NCBI GenBank assembly: GCA_916613615.1
Contig: OU744732.1
Span: 56,380,727-56,444,726 of the forward strand
Origin: Steromphala cineraria
Taxonomy: Eukaryota > Mollusca > Gastropoda > Trochida > Trochidae
Reading direction: 5' to 3'
DNA: 64,000 nucleotides
The notes below the pieces were generated by a model. That model was given only the letters and a program-made list of their open reading frames with translations, ran no database searches and was not told the origin of the DNA. The position numbers and the translations under genes are program-made. Every line of letters starts with the position of its first letter. Within the stretch, counting starts at the first letter, position 1. Below are positions 34,028-47,622 of this stretch, in pieces.

Positions 34028-35954
34028 TTTGCAATTCCAATTGCCCTTAGCTTATTGACACATGGTAAGGTAAGATAATCACTGTCAGATGATCAGTTTC
34101 CTCATTTCTTGTTGGACGTACCGTTAGAATATTTACATGAGGAGATATAAAATGTTATGAAACTTGCCTGTAAGACTATTATTGTCATAGCTATAACGCA
34201 ATGTGTTGGAAGCATTATGAAAACTTAAGCATCTTGTAAGAATTTCCTATTTGTTGTTGTAGATAATTCGATAAAGAGAATTCGTACCTGCATGACAAAA
34301 ATTGCAATGGTTATAGAAAGTATTTTTTTTTCATTATCAATAGATAACGTTCCACATCTTCCAAATATCATTTACTTTTCCAATGTTTATTGTTAATTTA
34401 TTACTTTCTCATGGCTTGTTTCAGCCAATAAAATCTGCAAAACATTTCCAAAGGCATGAGATATGAAACGATGTTTTGATCTTTGCATACAATACAACTC
34501 AACTCAAAGATATTATTTGATTCATAAAAAAGTAATAAATCAAATTCAAAATGTCAGGGACACATGATATAACATAACAAAACAGTTTGAAAGCAAATAC
34601 CTTCACTAACTAAAATGGATAAAACATGAAATCTCATAAAGTCAAAGAATGCGTGTATGAATCATTGAATATCATGAAGTAACTGCAATAATTTGAAACA
34701 TCTTTCAAACGCCATTGCAGTAATGTTATGTTTTTTTTAATATTTCGCAAAGGGAACTAAATCAATTGAAACTCTTAAAGTTTAAGGGGCTACGGACTAG
34801 ACATGTTTCTTTTATCAGAAATGAATTTCACTTAAGTCACTATTTGACTGAACAATTGCCACTTTACCGAAATTGTTAGACTCGCCAATAGACTAGTTCT
34901 CTATCATTATTTTCCCAGTTTCTTCTCACTTTGATGATTTCTGTCAGACTTCACAGCAGACGCTCTTTGAGAAGGTCATTTATCAAGATTACTGTGTTTT
35001 GTGGAACAGCTGCAGTCTACGATTTGTATAAATTGGCACCTTTTACCCTTTTTGCTGCTTCTTAAGATACAGCTCCATTCAGTGAAATGTGATAAAAAGT
35101 CGCTGCATCAAAACTTCGGAATTGTTTTTAAGAAAAAAACTGAGTTGATGTCAGTTGACAATCTTTGCTAAGAGATTATTAATGATGAATATTTATCCAT
35201 GTTGCTATATTGCTCATCCCGACGCAACTAGTTTTCACTAGTCTGTGTTTATACATCACAAACACAGAATACAAAAACTGAAATGAAATTAACAAGTTGT
35301 TGTTATTTTCAATTCTTTCTTTATAAACTGTTTCAATGTCTGAAGCTGAACTATTGAAGCTAAACTTACTGAATAAGTTTTTAACTGATGCTATTTGTTC
35401 GTGCAAGTTTGAGAAACTAAGACCTTTTAGATTTTGAACAACAACATAATTCTAAAACTAAGGTTACTTCAAAGTTGCAGTTTTCTAATTTTTCCATTAT
35501 TTTCACTTCTGTTTTTTCGAGACATATCCTCTGTTTAAAGTGAATTACGCTTTATTACGGGAGGCGAAAAACATATGAAATCAACTGAAAACTTTTAAAG
35601 ATAGTGAAAATTGAAATTTTAAGATGATACATACATACATGTATACAAAGATTTTTGTACTTTACTTAGGAGTATCAAATATCAATACAGAAAAATATGT
35701 TAAAAAGATCCCAAAACATCATTGTATCTTTAAATTTGATTTAACTGTAAATCTGAATCACCGAATTCACGCAGGGTCGCCTAAAAGGTAACACCAATCA
35801 AAAAAACATGGTCAGAAATATACTTGCTTCAGATTGTTATTTCTAAATCTTTGTTTATGGAACTGTTTAAATAACCATTCCATTTCATATTTTTCATATT
35901 TCATTATATACTTTATTTCATATATTCTTTAATCATTTACGGCTTCGAATTGCT
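34028..35954. other. AT-rich intergenic sequence
   Basis: Nothing supported. The open frame at 35179-35406 (-) has no supporting context. Confidence 0.5.
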
Positions 35955-36282
35955 ATATTCTTTTCGTAATAATCTCTGAAATTTTCATTGATTATTGTAC
36001 GTTTATGCTAAATGTATTATTTTGATAGTGTCAGAAATCTCATTACACAAACCACTTATCCATAAGTATTAAGATAACATAACATCTATTGGTGGCCATG
36101 TTTGTGTGAACACCGTTTATTCAATTTATGTAGGAAAAAGAAATCACCAGGCAGAACTTTACATCATATATTTGATTTATTACTGCTTCATTTAGTTTAA
36201 ATACATTGTTTTTTCAAACGGAACCCTTTTGACGCTTCCTGACTTAACTTTATATCCTGCACAAAAACGGGCCACTGCCCCT
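35955..36282 (+). mobile_element. TTAA-family MITE, copy 4 (left end lost)
   Basis: Landmarks TGCTAAATGTATTATTTTGA, ATCTCATTACACAA, TTGATTTATTACTGCTTCAT and the terminus GGGCCACTGCCCCTAG are in family order. The left terminus is missing and the right TTAA is mutated to TAG, so it is an old copy. Confidence 0.75.
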
Positions 36283-36701
36283 AGGTGGCTCATATTTGAA
36301 TTACGACATTATTTACATTTTGAACAGCATACATTAAATCATGAAACTGAGTAGTCTGTGACAAATCCATGTCCAAACAATCGTGTATTGTAATGCACTG
36401 GTTATTAAGTGTTTTGAATTACTGTTTATATCAATTAAAAACCGACTTATTTGAAAGTTAATATGGAACTGTACTTGCCTTTATACAGTTTTCATATACT
36501 GCTTCACAAACAAGACACCACCGGTGTTTTAGTCATGTTAGAAAAGCTTTGATAGATATCACCTTGTGAAATTGTATTGATTATAAGATGATGCCATAGT
36601 TAATGTAAAATACTATTTGCTTCATATACCAAGACCTTTCTGAATCAAGACCACAGTTGTGGCAGTAAATGTTATAACTATTTATTTTTATATAAAGGTT
36701 T

Positions 36702-36892
36702 TTGTTAAAGTCCCTTGTTCAGACTTGCATATCCAGCTAAGCCTTCCGAAAAATTGTGGCACAGGAGCACATAGTCGGGTAGAAAAATCTTTCAGGAAAT
36801 GTTTGATACCAAACTCAGATTGTTTGATAAACGGGAAAGTACCTAACTTGAATTTTGAAGCATACCACCCTCAAAAACTTGCTGTAGCCTAA
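36702..36892 (+). CDS. Candidate terminal exon, cysteine-containing (unidentified)
   Basis: The AT/pyrimidine-rich tract TTATTTTTATATAAAG ends at 36698 and could act as an acceptor. The following frame reads FVKVPCSDLHIQLSLPKNCG, continues through EKSFRKCLIPNSDC and NGKVPNLNFEAYHPQKLAVA, and stops at 36890. Four cysteines and the balanced composition are more protein-like than the surrounding chance frames. No signal peptide, membrane segment or polyadenylation signal could be tied to it and I recognise no family. Confidence 0.22.
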
Positions 36893-36899
36893 AACGACC

Positions 36900-38396
36900 C
36901 CACAATCAGTGACATCACTGTTTCATGCGTAGAATTCACCTCATTTCCTGTTTATCGAAATCATGGCCTATCAGGTTCCCTGAGTGTATTACGCTGCGCT
37001 CCGACTGGCTACAGACTCTTAAGAACAAATTACAAACATCTGCATTATTTTAATTACTTGCTGTCATATCACCAATTTTACATAAAACATGTAACGGTAA
37101 TTTTGACTAAGCGACCAATACAAAGATTACACCCGATCATTATTATTTCAACTATTTTCTTAGAAAGTAGTTTTGGTTATGAACTAACCAAAATAAGGAG
37201 AGTATAATTCATAAAAATAAAGAAAAATTCTGTTCAAGTGGCTGAATATTTTTAACCATAAACCTGCCTACATATAAGGAAGTCTAAATCTGCGAACAAA
37301 ACAAATTTGTGTCCTTCTGACTATCATATTATGCCTTACAACTTATTTATGCAAATTAGAAAGATTATTGTGTGGACAATGGCTAAGGCATATGAACTCA
37401 ATTTGTTCCCGCCTTGCAAAATGGACGAAACATGCAAATGATATCAATGTATTTGAAAGTATTTAATTCATTGATAAGTAAAATCGCCTGCAAAGTTGCG
37501 TCACGTGTTCACTTCCAACAAACCTTTGCGCGACATTGCAAAAAATACGCCCCTTTCTATTAATAGCACCCTGCCGGTTCGGAAAAGCCGTTTCGATTTT
37601 TTAATTCTTACTTCACGAATAATAATCTGATTTCAGGTTTGGCCGTAGTTATTTATTTCTGAATGTTCAGAGAATACGTTTAATATATTTTATAAATTAT
37701 CTATACTACTCAAATTCTGATTATGGGACTTTAATAGCATATTTAAAAATGTTGTTCCTTGCCAATTGCCTACTTTATGGTTCCATATACATTTTAGATA
37801 TTTGGTTTTCATTGAAGAGAACATAATTCACATCAAATGTGATCATATTTCACAAATTGTAAAATATACGATGTTGGAAGATTAAACATCCATTAAATAA
37901 TATCTTCTCCTACAGCTGCATACCGATATAGTTAATATAACAGAAAAGTTACCTAAAGAATAAATCATCAACAACAACAGAAACGTAAACATTTTAGAGA
38001 GTGTCAAAACGGAAATATAAACAAGATGTCAAGAAATACTTCTTGAGAAGAAGCGTTATATAAACATATTTTGCATGAATTTTTATGGAGCTACAAAATC
38101 CTAAGCTTTAACTTCGATCTCAATTGCCATAAAAATCACAAATTTAAATTCATTTTATGTACATAGAGAAATCGAATGAATATTTAAATCAAAGTGCATT
38201 TGTTCCAATCTCACTACGTTACGCAGATTAAAGATCTCACAAGGCCCCGTAAGTCCAGTCGTCAGGGTAACCTTTGACCGCTGGATGTGAGGAAGATTTC
38301 ATAGTCATAGCATTGTGACGTCATTACTGATGATGTAAAACCATTGTGATGTCATGTATTTTCTGATTACAGGGCAATGTTCAAAATCTACTGTCA
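36900..38396. other. Mostly featureless; one CpG-richer patch
   Basis: About 37480-37580 is CpG-richer and contains CACGTG (37502-37508) and GCGCGAC. About 38310-38355 has two TGATGTCA/TGACGTCA-like words. No exon could be tied to either. Confidence 0.35.
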
Positions 38397-38448
38397 AAGC
38401 GATATCTCCTAGGAGATATCGCTTGATCTTTCACAAGCGATTTCTCCT
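38397..38448. repeat. 28-bp perfect palindrome plus a third half copy
   Basis: AAGCGATATCTCCT (38397-38410) is followed immediately by its exact complement to 38424, with no loop. Ten bases on, AAGCGATTTCTCCT (38435-38448) repeats the half with one change. Confidence 0.85.
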
Positions 38449-41400
38449 GTGGAACACAGTTTTGGATGATAACTTAATATTCTTCACTTAAGACATCATT
38501 TAGGAATATATATGTCGACTGTATTTCATTCTATTCTCTATTCAGATCTCTCATTTGATTTGAAATAAAAGCTACAATATCTCCTCATATTGATAGAATT
38601 AAACGAGCCAAGAGTGATAACAGAGAAATATGAAAATGTTTAAAGATTAAGTTTCCAAGGCTTATTTTATGTTTCCATGACAACTGATTTTTTTTATCTA
38701 TCATGAAACACAATTTGAAATATAGTTAACATATATAGCTCATGCGTTGTCATATAACAAGTTAATGCCATTTGGATTTAGTTGTTTGACATTTATGTAT
38801 GATTAAGAGTATTTTGTTTTTACACTCACAAATTCCCAAGTATCATGGATACTTTAATTGTTTCTCAATGTCTTCAAATTCTTCTTAACTTTTTACAGTT
38901 TATAAACAATACAAAACGTATAGTTATAACACTACAAAACTGTATATGGGTGTCATAGAATCTAATTTTAATGCGAACTGCTCAATCAAACATAGTTTCC
39001 TTAAAACGACTAAACTATATCTGTACATTGGCAAACTATTGCAAACGTGTCAATATCTGTGCTTTAAAATCATGCTTTCATGATATTGGTGGTGTTTAAT
39101 TAAATAAAGAGAATACAAAATACAGAGACTTTTATAACTTGCTAGATATAAAACATGTTTGAGAACATAAAATTTAGTTTACTGGATTTTCAAAAATACA
39201 GTTCTTTGAACAGTGATTTAAGCATCTACAAAATAGAATTAACTGGGGATTTTTAAACGCGGTTTTTATATTATGGGACTTTAGAATACAACATTACATT
39301 TACTTCCTATCCAATAAGCTGTGTTTCATCAAGATATACACATCTTGGCATTAGTTCTAAATAATTCGCTTTAATAGCTGAGGGTATTATAGTATCATTT
39401 AAAAACGCCTTTGGATTCGGCTGTCAACAAAAATATATTGGCTTTGCCATTTGTCCATGACGTTTTATCACATTACATTCACTTTCATAACTTATCAAAC
39501 ATCACTAGTAACACTCAAATTAATCTAAAGTTAAAATGATTAAAATTATCTAAAAAGTGTACTTTAACACTTAACAAGTTCTCAGTTTAATTCCAAAACT
39601 GCTCTCGAAACAAAACCATCCCAATATTTATAACTGCGAGTTTACAAGCGACCAAAGTTGGTATTGCAATGGATTACCACACATTTCATTTTTGAATCAA
39701 ACTCAAAAAGAATGAAGTAACATGACTGAATGCCAAGTTCAAAGCCAACTAAATCAAAATTATTTTGTTTATTATGTTCGAAAATATTCATTTGCGCCAA
39801 AAGGAATGCGGGAAGATATTTTCATGGATTTATATTTGCCTTGAATGTATATAGATTGTAAGAAAAAAGATAACCTTTTACCTCAAAACATGTCAATCAT
39901 ATTTGAATATTATTTAGATTTATTTACTAGCTTTGTTGCACCGCACACCAGCAATCAGATGCTAAAATGATCTATTGTACAAGAGGCTGCATAAGCAATA
40001 ACAAATCTTTTCTACAATAACTTCAGAGGACCGAAGTTAATAATATACAATCTATTAAAATCGATATTTCAATGACATTTAATCTATTGGTAGATACACC
40101 GTTGCATTGTTTAAGTAATGATTGTCATTCAGAAGGTGTAGGTGTTTCTTTTATAAATTGTCGATTAGTTGATATATAATATTGTGCTGTACACGAACAA
40201 ACATGACATGAGTAGAACATTGATAAGCAAACCGTTACTCAGTATCAAGTTATAGAGAGTAATATCAATATAAACAAACCGATTTGTTGAATTTATTATT
40301 GTTTTTGTAGCTATATAAAACATTTTTTTTTATTATATGAAAAGCGGTGAGACACTGAATTTTCTCAGTTCTAGAAAAGTGTTCTCGCCACTGGGTGTAA
40401 TATCACTTTTTCAAGTCAGTGAAAATATCACAAAGAGGGTGACGTCATGTAAACAATGGTTTGAAATCACTTCTACAATCAACGCGACGTCATCGCCGTC
40501 GCCAAGCTACTATCAACAATGTAATGACCTCGCCAGAAAACTATCGAGTCAAGACATTTTGAACGTAAATTACCACATTTCCGACCACAGAGACATATAA
40601 TAAACAGAATATCTATATTTTATTTAAACCCAATATTGTTAAGAACATGAATTTATACATGTAATCATGTATTATTGCTCGTAATTGTTCTCTAAGATTT
40701 CAATATCAACTAAACGTTGAACTTATATTGAAATGAATGATTCAATAGTTGATTGAAAGTACGCTTCCTATCCAAAGTTATTGATAAAAAAACAATATCT
40801 AAGAAAACAATGGCTGATTCGTACATTACATATATTTGAAGATATTTCCTTCCCAGATGAATACATGCCTGTTTAAACGATAATTCTCTAATGCTCATTT
40901 ACTTGATGTTGATGTTGTTACATAATCATCATCATTTATTCTCAAAAATCCACCAACGGTGATACATGAGACAAATACAATTACAATGCAATATATTTAA
41001 CAAATACCAAAATGGCAAGAATTTACAAAGAAATGTGTTATTAATGATACATGATACAGGGAATATCTCAATATGATAAGTTATAGATATTATATACAAT
41101 TTATTTCTTTATTAAGAGTCTTGTAGTCACTAACTTAACGTATTTAGCTAATTTTCATAAAATGTTGATTTTGTTTGAATTCAGAAGATTTGTCATCTAT
41201 ATGATATTTGGCCAGGTGACGTAATGGTTTGGTATTAATAAAGTTCTTTCAGCAATAAAGCATTCGCATCTCAAAACAAACAAACATTTGTTATGCAATA
41301 GGTGTTTATTGCTGTATCTAAAAGTAATGGAATACATTTGCCATCTTTTATTGCATCCAACAAGATTACTACTGTCTCACTATGCTACATGTTTGATTTT

Positions 41401-43230
41401 TCCAGACAGACATAAACTTTAAAGAAAATATAGCCTGTTGTTGGAAATTGATTTCTATAAAAGATTTTACATATTCGAATCGAGAGCATTTCTTTGTTCG
41501 TTGTACAATGATTTAGTGGTCTTAAAGTTTGTCAGAACTTCACTATAAACATTGATGAGTAAACTTCATTTGGCAACCAATATATTTAAAAGAATATTTT
41601 GAAGAAAAAAAATCAGCAACGTAAATATTGAATTCAACTAACGCTTCATCAAAATTGATAGGCAATACAGGCATTAATATGTTCGTTCTTGAAGGAGTTA
41701 AGCAGTTAAAGAAACTTAATTAAATTTAGGGAATTTTTTTTGTCAGTATTCCAAATTCCTTTATTTAGGTAATCATTTTTATCTATATTTGAATTTTGCA
41801 TATGTTTCCAACACAAACAAATACTTTCATTATCAATTATGTAATGTTAAATGATAATCAGAACTTACTCTTTTTTTTTCAATCTATCTGAACTAAGAAA
41901 AACTTGTCTATATGTTCACAATAATGTTTCAATCATGCTGACGACCTAATGCCTACAAAGAAAACAATATCAATTGGTATGTTTAAGGCCAGGGCCGATA
42001 TCTGATGCACTTTAGTTCAAATATTGAATTGAATTAGTATGTATTTGATTTTTAGCTGGTTAGGTTTTTTTTAAGTATTGGTAAAAATAATTGGTAAAAC
42101 GGCATTTTAATGTCAATGTGTAAACCTTAAGTAATACGATAGGTCACAGTACTAAGACTTGAATAACAACCGTATTTTCAGAATCAATGAACACCAAGGT
42201 CATCAACAAAGAGATCTAAGCCTCCTCTCAATAGTCCTACGATAAATGCTTAGGAGGAATGTTGCCCCTTGCCGTTAGACACCTATTTCATTTTTCTCAA
42301 TCAATAACACTTAACTGTTTATTAACTTCCTTTCAATTGTAAGACATCAATTTACCGTCAATGAAAAGGACTTGTAAATTAATGGCAAGAACAGAGTTTA
42401 AGGCAGGATCTATGGCGCCTTATTTATAGAGTTCACAATTGTAGGAATGAGAATAGTTGAATGGTGGAATCAAAAGTTGAAAGGTTTTTGTGATTTATGC
42501 ATCCAGATTTTGCAAACTTCTGCAAGAAATACAAGGACAAGTTTTCCAATGACCTTATAAGGACCTAAATAAATATATATACTACATGTTTTTATTCAAG
42601 TTCAAATATTCTTATGGTTTAAGAAGAAAACTGGCTGGAGTTAATTGAACAGGTATCAAGTTTGTTTCACAAACATTACCCTATGGACATCAATTACACC
42701 AACTATATGCTACATATACCTACATCATTGTGAGAGGAAATTGTTTAATGAAAATCCTCATTAAAGCAATCCGATCAACGAACTTGTTATAATTTGTACA
42801 ACATGACAGTTTGTGCAGCCAAATTTGAAATATGATACATAGCGTAGTTTGAGGATATTTTTGACAATCTTGAAAAAGAACGTTTCATGGTTATCATAAA
42901 TTGTTGTTGAATGGCTGGAAGTTAAACTAAATAATGGTCTAATGTTCGATGTGATGTTTGGAGCTACAGATATGAATTTTGTTTGTTTTGTGAACTAACT
43001 GCATTTAACTGCACAAATGAGTTGATGTAAATCTCAAACTTACAATGCTCTACCAATGCCAACAGTTTTCTGATTAGAAAGGGAAATGATAAACAAATAT
43101 TTTTAGAGCTCACGATTTCAAACTCACATTACATCGATAACTACATTTTAATCTTTCGATAACTACACTTTAATCTTTCGTATCAAATATCCTCCAATTG
43201 GTTTATTTTCATGCATCATACTGCTTTGGC
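38449..43230. other. Long AT-rich stretch without supported genes
   Basis: I read this 4.8 kb on both strands and found no known repeat or convincing exon. The frame at 40337-40600 (+) crosses a more CpG-rich patch with two GACGTCA words but has no recognisable domain or splice context. Confidence 0.45.
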
Positions 43231-43588
43231 TTAAAGGGGCAGTAGCACGTTTTTTGATAATTTTATATTATAAATTGTTCACTGAAAATTGTACATTAAC
43301 GCTAAATGTTTTTTTTTTGATAGTCACAAACATCTCATTACACAAGCCAATCTTCCATAGTCAGAGAACAAAGTATGAAGATTCACCTAAAATCCATTGG
43401 CGGCCATTTTTTGTGAACACCTTTAATTCATTTTGTGTAAGAATGGCATAGCTAAATTTTGCCTTATATATTTGAATTATTACTGCTCCATTTAGTTTAT
43501 ATGCATTGTCTTTCAATTTGAACCATTAATTTTCATTTTCCTGACATCACCTTATATTCCCCATAAAATCGTGCTACTGCCCCTTTAA
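43231..43588 (+). mobile_element. TTAA-family MITE, copy 5 (reference copy)
   Basis: Full-length, about 358 bp, from TTAAAGGGGCAGTAGCACG to CGTGCTACTGCCCCTTTAA, with TTAA at both ends and inverted termini of about 20 bp. The interior is non-coding; the open frame over 43254-43451 is incidental. Confidence 0.88.
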
Positions 43589-43600
43589 TACAAAGCCAAA

Positions 43601-44392
43601 TATTCATTTCAGAAATTGTATTCGTTTTGATAGCATGATATAAGAAAAGAAGGTATGTATAGTTTTCATAAAACTCCGTTTTTGCTCTCTAGTCCTTTTA
43701 TGTGTTCCATATATAGAAGTTTGATATACCTGATTTCATCTTTTTATTCATTTAATACTGTCAGGTATCATGTCAGATCTATTTCGGGTGTCAATGTGTC
43801 TAGTTTCTCAGTTGAGAATCATGTGTTTTTTATTCCTTTAGGAAGATTTACCAGTTTTGAACACTTTCACGGTGTTCGTCCCAATGTTCCCATACGGGAA
43901 CAATCAACTTTAACGATTTTTTTCTACTTTATATTTTACTTTTTTAACAAACTTTTTTTGGTATTAGTATCATCATTTCACAGAAACAAATTTCACAAGC
44001 TTTCTCTTCTCTCTCTACCAAATTTTAGGTTATTATGTTATTATCAATATGACGAAATCAAAACATAATTTTATTGAAAGGAAAAAAAGTTACAGGAGTT
44101 TGAAGGACATGTTTCCATATGGGAACACTGGGAGGAAAAAGGTTAATAGAAAGCCAAAGATTTATTTCAGAAAGTATATTCGTTTTGATAGCATACTATT
44201 AGTAAAGAAGGTATGTATAATTTTTTATAAAACTCCGTCTTTGCTCTCTAGTCCTTTCATGTGTTCCATGTATAGTAGTTTGACATTTCTGATTTCATCT
44301 TCTTACTCTTTTAGCACTTTCAAGTATCATGTATCAGATCTATGTTTGGTGTCACTGTATCTAGTTACTCAGTTGAGGTAGAGAATCATGGC
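43601..44392 (+). repeat. Local direct duplication, about 560-bp period
   Basis: Segment 43601-43822 (TATTCGTTTTGATAGCAT, AAGAAGGTATGTATA, TTGCTCTCTAGTCCTTT, ATGTGTTCCAT) recurs at 44160-44392. A third, partial relative (TGCTTTTATGTGTTCCAT ... GTGTCACAGTATCTAGTTAC) lies at 54428-54595. Each duplicate is associated with a near-palindrome: TGTTCCCATACGGGAACA (43885-43902) and TGTTTCCATATGGGAACA (44110-44127). Open frames crossing it carry no recognisable protein. Confidence 0.75.
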
Positions 44393-46695
44393 GAAAGTTT
44401 GAAGCTTGTTATTGATGGACAAAGGGAAACAACGACAGGATTTAAATTTCATAAATAATGTGTATGTTGTTGTTGGTAATATTGCTTCTACAAGAAACAT
44501 TCAATATTAATACTCCAAAATAAATAAAATTACTCAGATCACTCTATATGTTTCATCCTAAATTATAGCATAAAGAATAATATTTTAGGTTTCCGAGCAT
44601 TTCACTATTTAAGGGTAGACATTGTCATCATTTCTCTACCTTATAACTAATAGGCAACCTTGTAGAAACGTATGTGTTAACATTAAACAATATTGTGCTT
44701 ACATGTAAAATCCCTTCGCCTGAACCAAATGGATTTAAGAAGCAAACACTGTGTCCCTCATGTTGAAGATACCATCCACCATGAAAATTAAGCATGCATT
44801 GATTAAGTAAATAATTTGGCCATTTCACACACAATCACACAGACAATGGAGTTCAGACATACAATAGGTTATTCTAAAAGCCAAATGAGCCGCCTTTTCA
44901 AATGACACAAATGTTAAAGGTGATAGAATAGAGAATGTTGCCCATTTACATTTGCATCCTAAATTTCAGCAATTCGCATGTTGTTATGATGCACAACTAA
45001 AATTATTTTTTTAAATGAGAGTGTGCATTTAGATAAAACTTCATTTATTTTCGTATTTATAATGTCAAATATGATTGTTATCAAAACGAATAATGCAGAA
45101 AATATTCTACCAATAAAATGGATACGAACTTTCATGAAAGTACACAAACAACACATCAAACTATTTAAGGTATGCTTGAAGGTATTTGTGTAAGATATTA
45201 TCATAGACAAATCGTTTTCCTTTCACATACTGTATCGTTATTCATACGTTAGACGATAAGTTCGAACCATCACACTTCATGAAAATAATATTTGTCATAT
45301 TATTGATGTAACACCAGTATGTACCGGATTCAACCACAAAAGAATTACTAATTGACATACGAAAGACGACTGATGAATGTACATGACAATATTTAACGCC
45401 CATTTAATCATATTATAACACTCTAATGGTTGTATAACTTACATTAACGTTCATAATGATGTTCTACGATTCACTGTCACAAATAAGGTACATGCATGTT
45501 GTAAAATGGGAACACATGAGCGAAAGCTATTCAATCCCCAAAAAATTTAAGCAGACTAATAATGTTTTTATTTGTGATATTGTTAGTGTAAGGCAACATT
45601 GTTGTATATATGTATATATGAAAGTAAGTATATATATGATAAATAAAGTTTAAGATTTAGCAATTGTCAAAAGTCAAGGTTCATGAGCAATCAATATAAA
45701 AAAGCCATAATTTTGAAGATTTTTACATTTGCATCACAAACCTGGACACCCATGTTACATGTTCTTGAAATGTTATGATACTTCCCCAGGTTACCTATCA
45801 TTTTATATGTTTAGTTGCACAAATAAAGTTCCACCTAACTTAACTATTTCTTTGTTTAGTTAATGTAGTCCGCGTCTGTATTACTGAAATGAAAGATATA
45901 AAATCATTAAATAAACGCATTTTCAAAAGGTATATATTGTAACAGTTCCTTATCATCTCCACAGACATTGTTAAGTATCAAAAGGTTTAATTGACCAGTT
46001 ATTTGTCTGAAATAGCAATTGCAAATAGTGTCAGATCAATCTACGCAATCTGAAATTTAAAGGATTCTTCAATATTCATGTTTAATCTTAGAATGGCACA
46101 TGTTTTACCAAACATGATGTTGATATTTGTAGGTCGTATTGTGTCATTATCGAAATTTACCTGAAACTTAATACTTTTGAAGTTTATTTTCATATTCTGC
46201 TATGTCTTATGACAAGTGTAGCTTTTTAAAAACATTCTATTGACTCTCTTCTCCGAATAACTGAGTAACTGAATCATATATGAATAAAGGATCATACTGT
46301 TATCCATTATCTTTATAACATATGAACACATCACAGTTGCGTTCAAACTCAACAGCTGCACCTTTTCCTTTATTGACTTCTTAAATTAGATATTTAAGAA
46401 GACAAGTTACAGAATTAAGAATTATTCTATTCATGGACTGGAAAACCATGCATCTACTTAATAGCAATAATAACCTTATCCAGTTACTATAGGTATATTC
46501 AACTTAAGAAAAGGATGAAAAGTGATATTGCAAACATTTTAGTAATTGTTAAATGGGGTCTGCAATATCAAATTGATTACAGTATCGTAAATTTCAAAAT
46601 ATCATGGGAAAATCCGTATCATGTAACAACAAATCTTTTCTGTAAACAAACACATTTGTCATTCTTATGGTATTAACAATGCAGTCTCATTATAG
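44393..46695. other. AT-rich intergenic sequence
   Basis: Nothing supported apart from a short TATATATG microsatellite at about 45605-45640. Confidence 0.5.
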
Positions 46696-46819
46696 AGAGA
46701 GAGGTTTATTTCAGTAAAGGGGCCACAGGCCCATTATACAAAGTATACAATTTGTGCACATTATCGAAGCGCCAGTAAAATATGTTTGATATCAAAATAT
46801 ACATCAAGGTATAGGGGTG

Positions 46820-47622
46820 TCACAGACACAAAAACGTGTTACGTTTCTTTCTGGTTAAGAACAGATACTTGCCAAGACTATTTATGATGGATAACTTCTT
46901 TGACATGAATAGTTGATATAGCTTTTCATATGAGGGAAAATTATAATAGTATGGCGGGATTATATTTGATCTAAGTTCTAGATAAAATGGACATTCAAGA
47001 CAAAAATGGTATTCATCTTCAATAGTAGGAATTATGCAAAGAGGACAGAGACGATCCTTTCGTTCTAGACTAAGTCGTCTACCATATTCAATCATCAACA
47101 TATGATTGGAACTTCGGAATTTACTCACGGCAATACGAAATTCTTTACACTTTATATGGCTAATATATAATTCATAAAAAACATTATCTTTTATATTATT
47201 CAGGAATTCTAGTTTTGGGAAAGATGAGACATCTTCTTTCCAAGACTGATTATCGTTGTCAATACATCTTTGCTTAAATAGAGACATAAAAACATTTGTA
47301 TTTCCAACATTTTTGTAGAACCAAACATATCCAAAGCCATAGCGGCTTAGGAGACCTTTCACATTCAGTGCCCAACATTGGCGTCCTTTCTCTGCAAGGT
47401 TATATTGATATTCATAAGATTTCTTCAAAATTATATTATCAACTTGTGAGATCATTCTTATCCAATATTTAATAATTCTACAATGCATATTTACTTTTAA
47501 TGAATATCTACCCAGTTCAGCACGTGCAAAATATTTGGGGTATGTTTTTGGAGATTCAAAACCTGTTTGCAGAATATATCATGTATATTAATTACATTGG
47601 ATGAGGGGTGGAAACCCCACAC
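46820..47622 (-). pseudogene. LINE 1 post-RT C-terminal region
   Basis: After the stop at 47623 the coding sense continues as VWGFHPSSNVINIHDIFCKQ. A one-base shift in a T-run at about 47530 moves it into the frame of the 222-codon segment 46820-47488. That ends with LSLERKDRLCPLCII, DEYHFCLECPFYLELRS and a Lys/Arg-rich tail. The CPLC ... H ... C spacing is the CCHC-like signature found downstream of RT in many LINEs and thought to bind nucleic acid. One stop and one frameshift make it a pseudogene. Confidence 0.8.

Noticed and set aside
40337..40600. 87-codon plus-strand ORF in a CpG-richer patch
   Set aside because: No domain, no splice or poly(A) context; bases resemble repeat-type tracts (AGTGAAAATATCAC) rather than an exon.
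43254..44381. ORFs of 65, 137 and 110 codons as genes
   Set aside because: The first lies inside a MITE. The others cover a local repeat, are rich in Phe/Ser/Leu from T-rich DNA, and have no conserved features.
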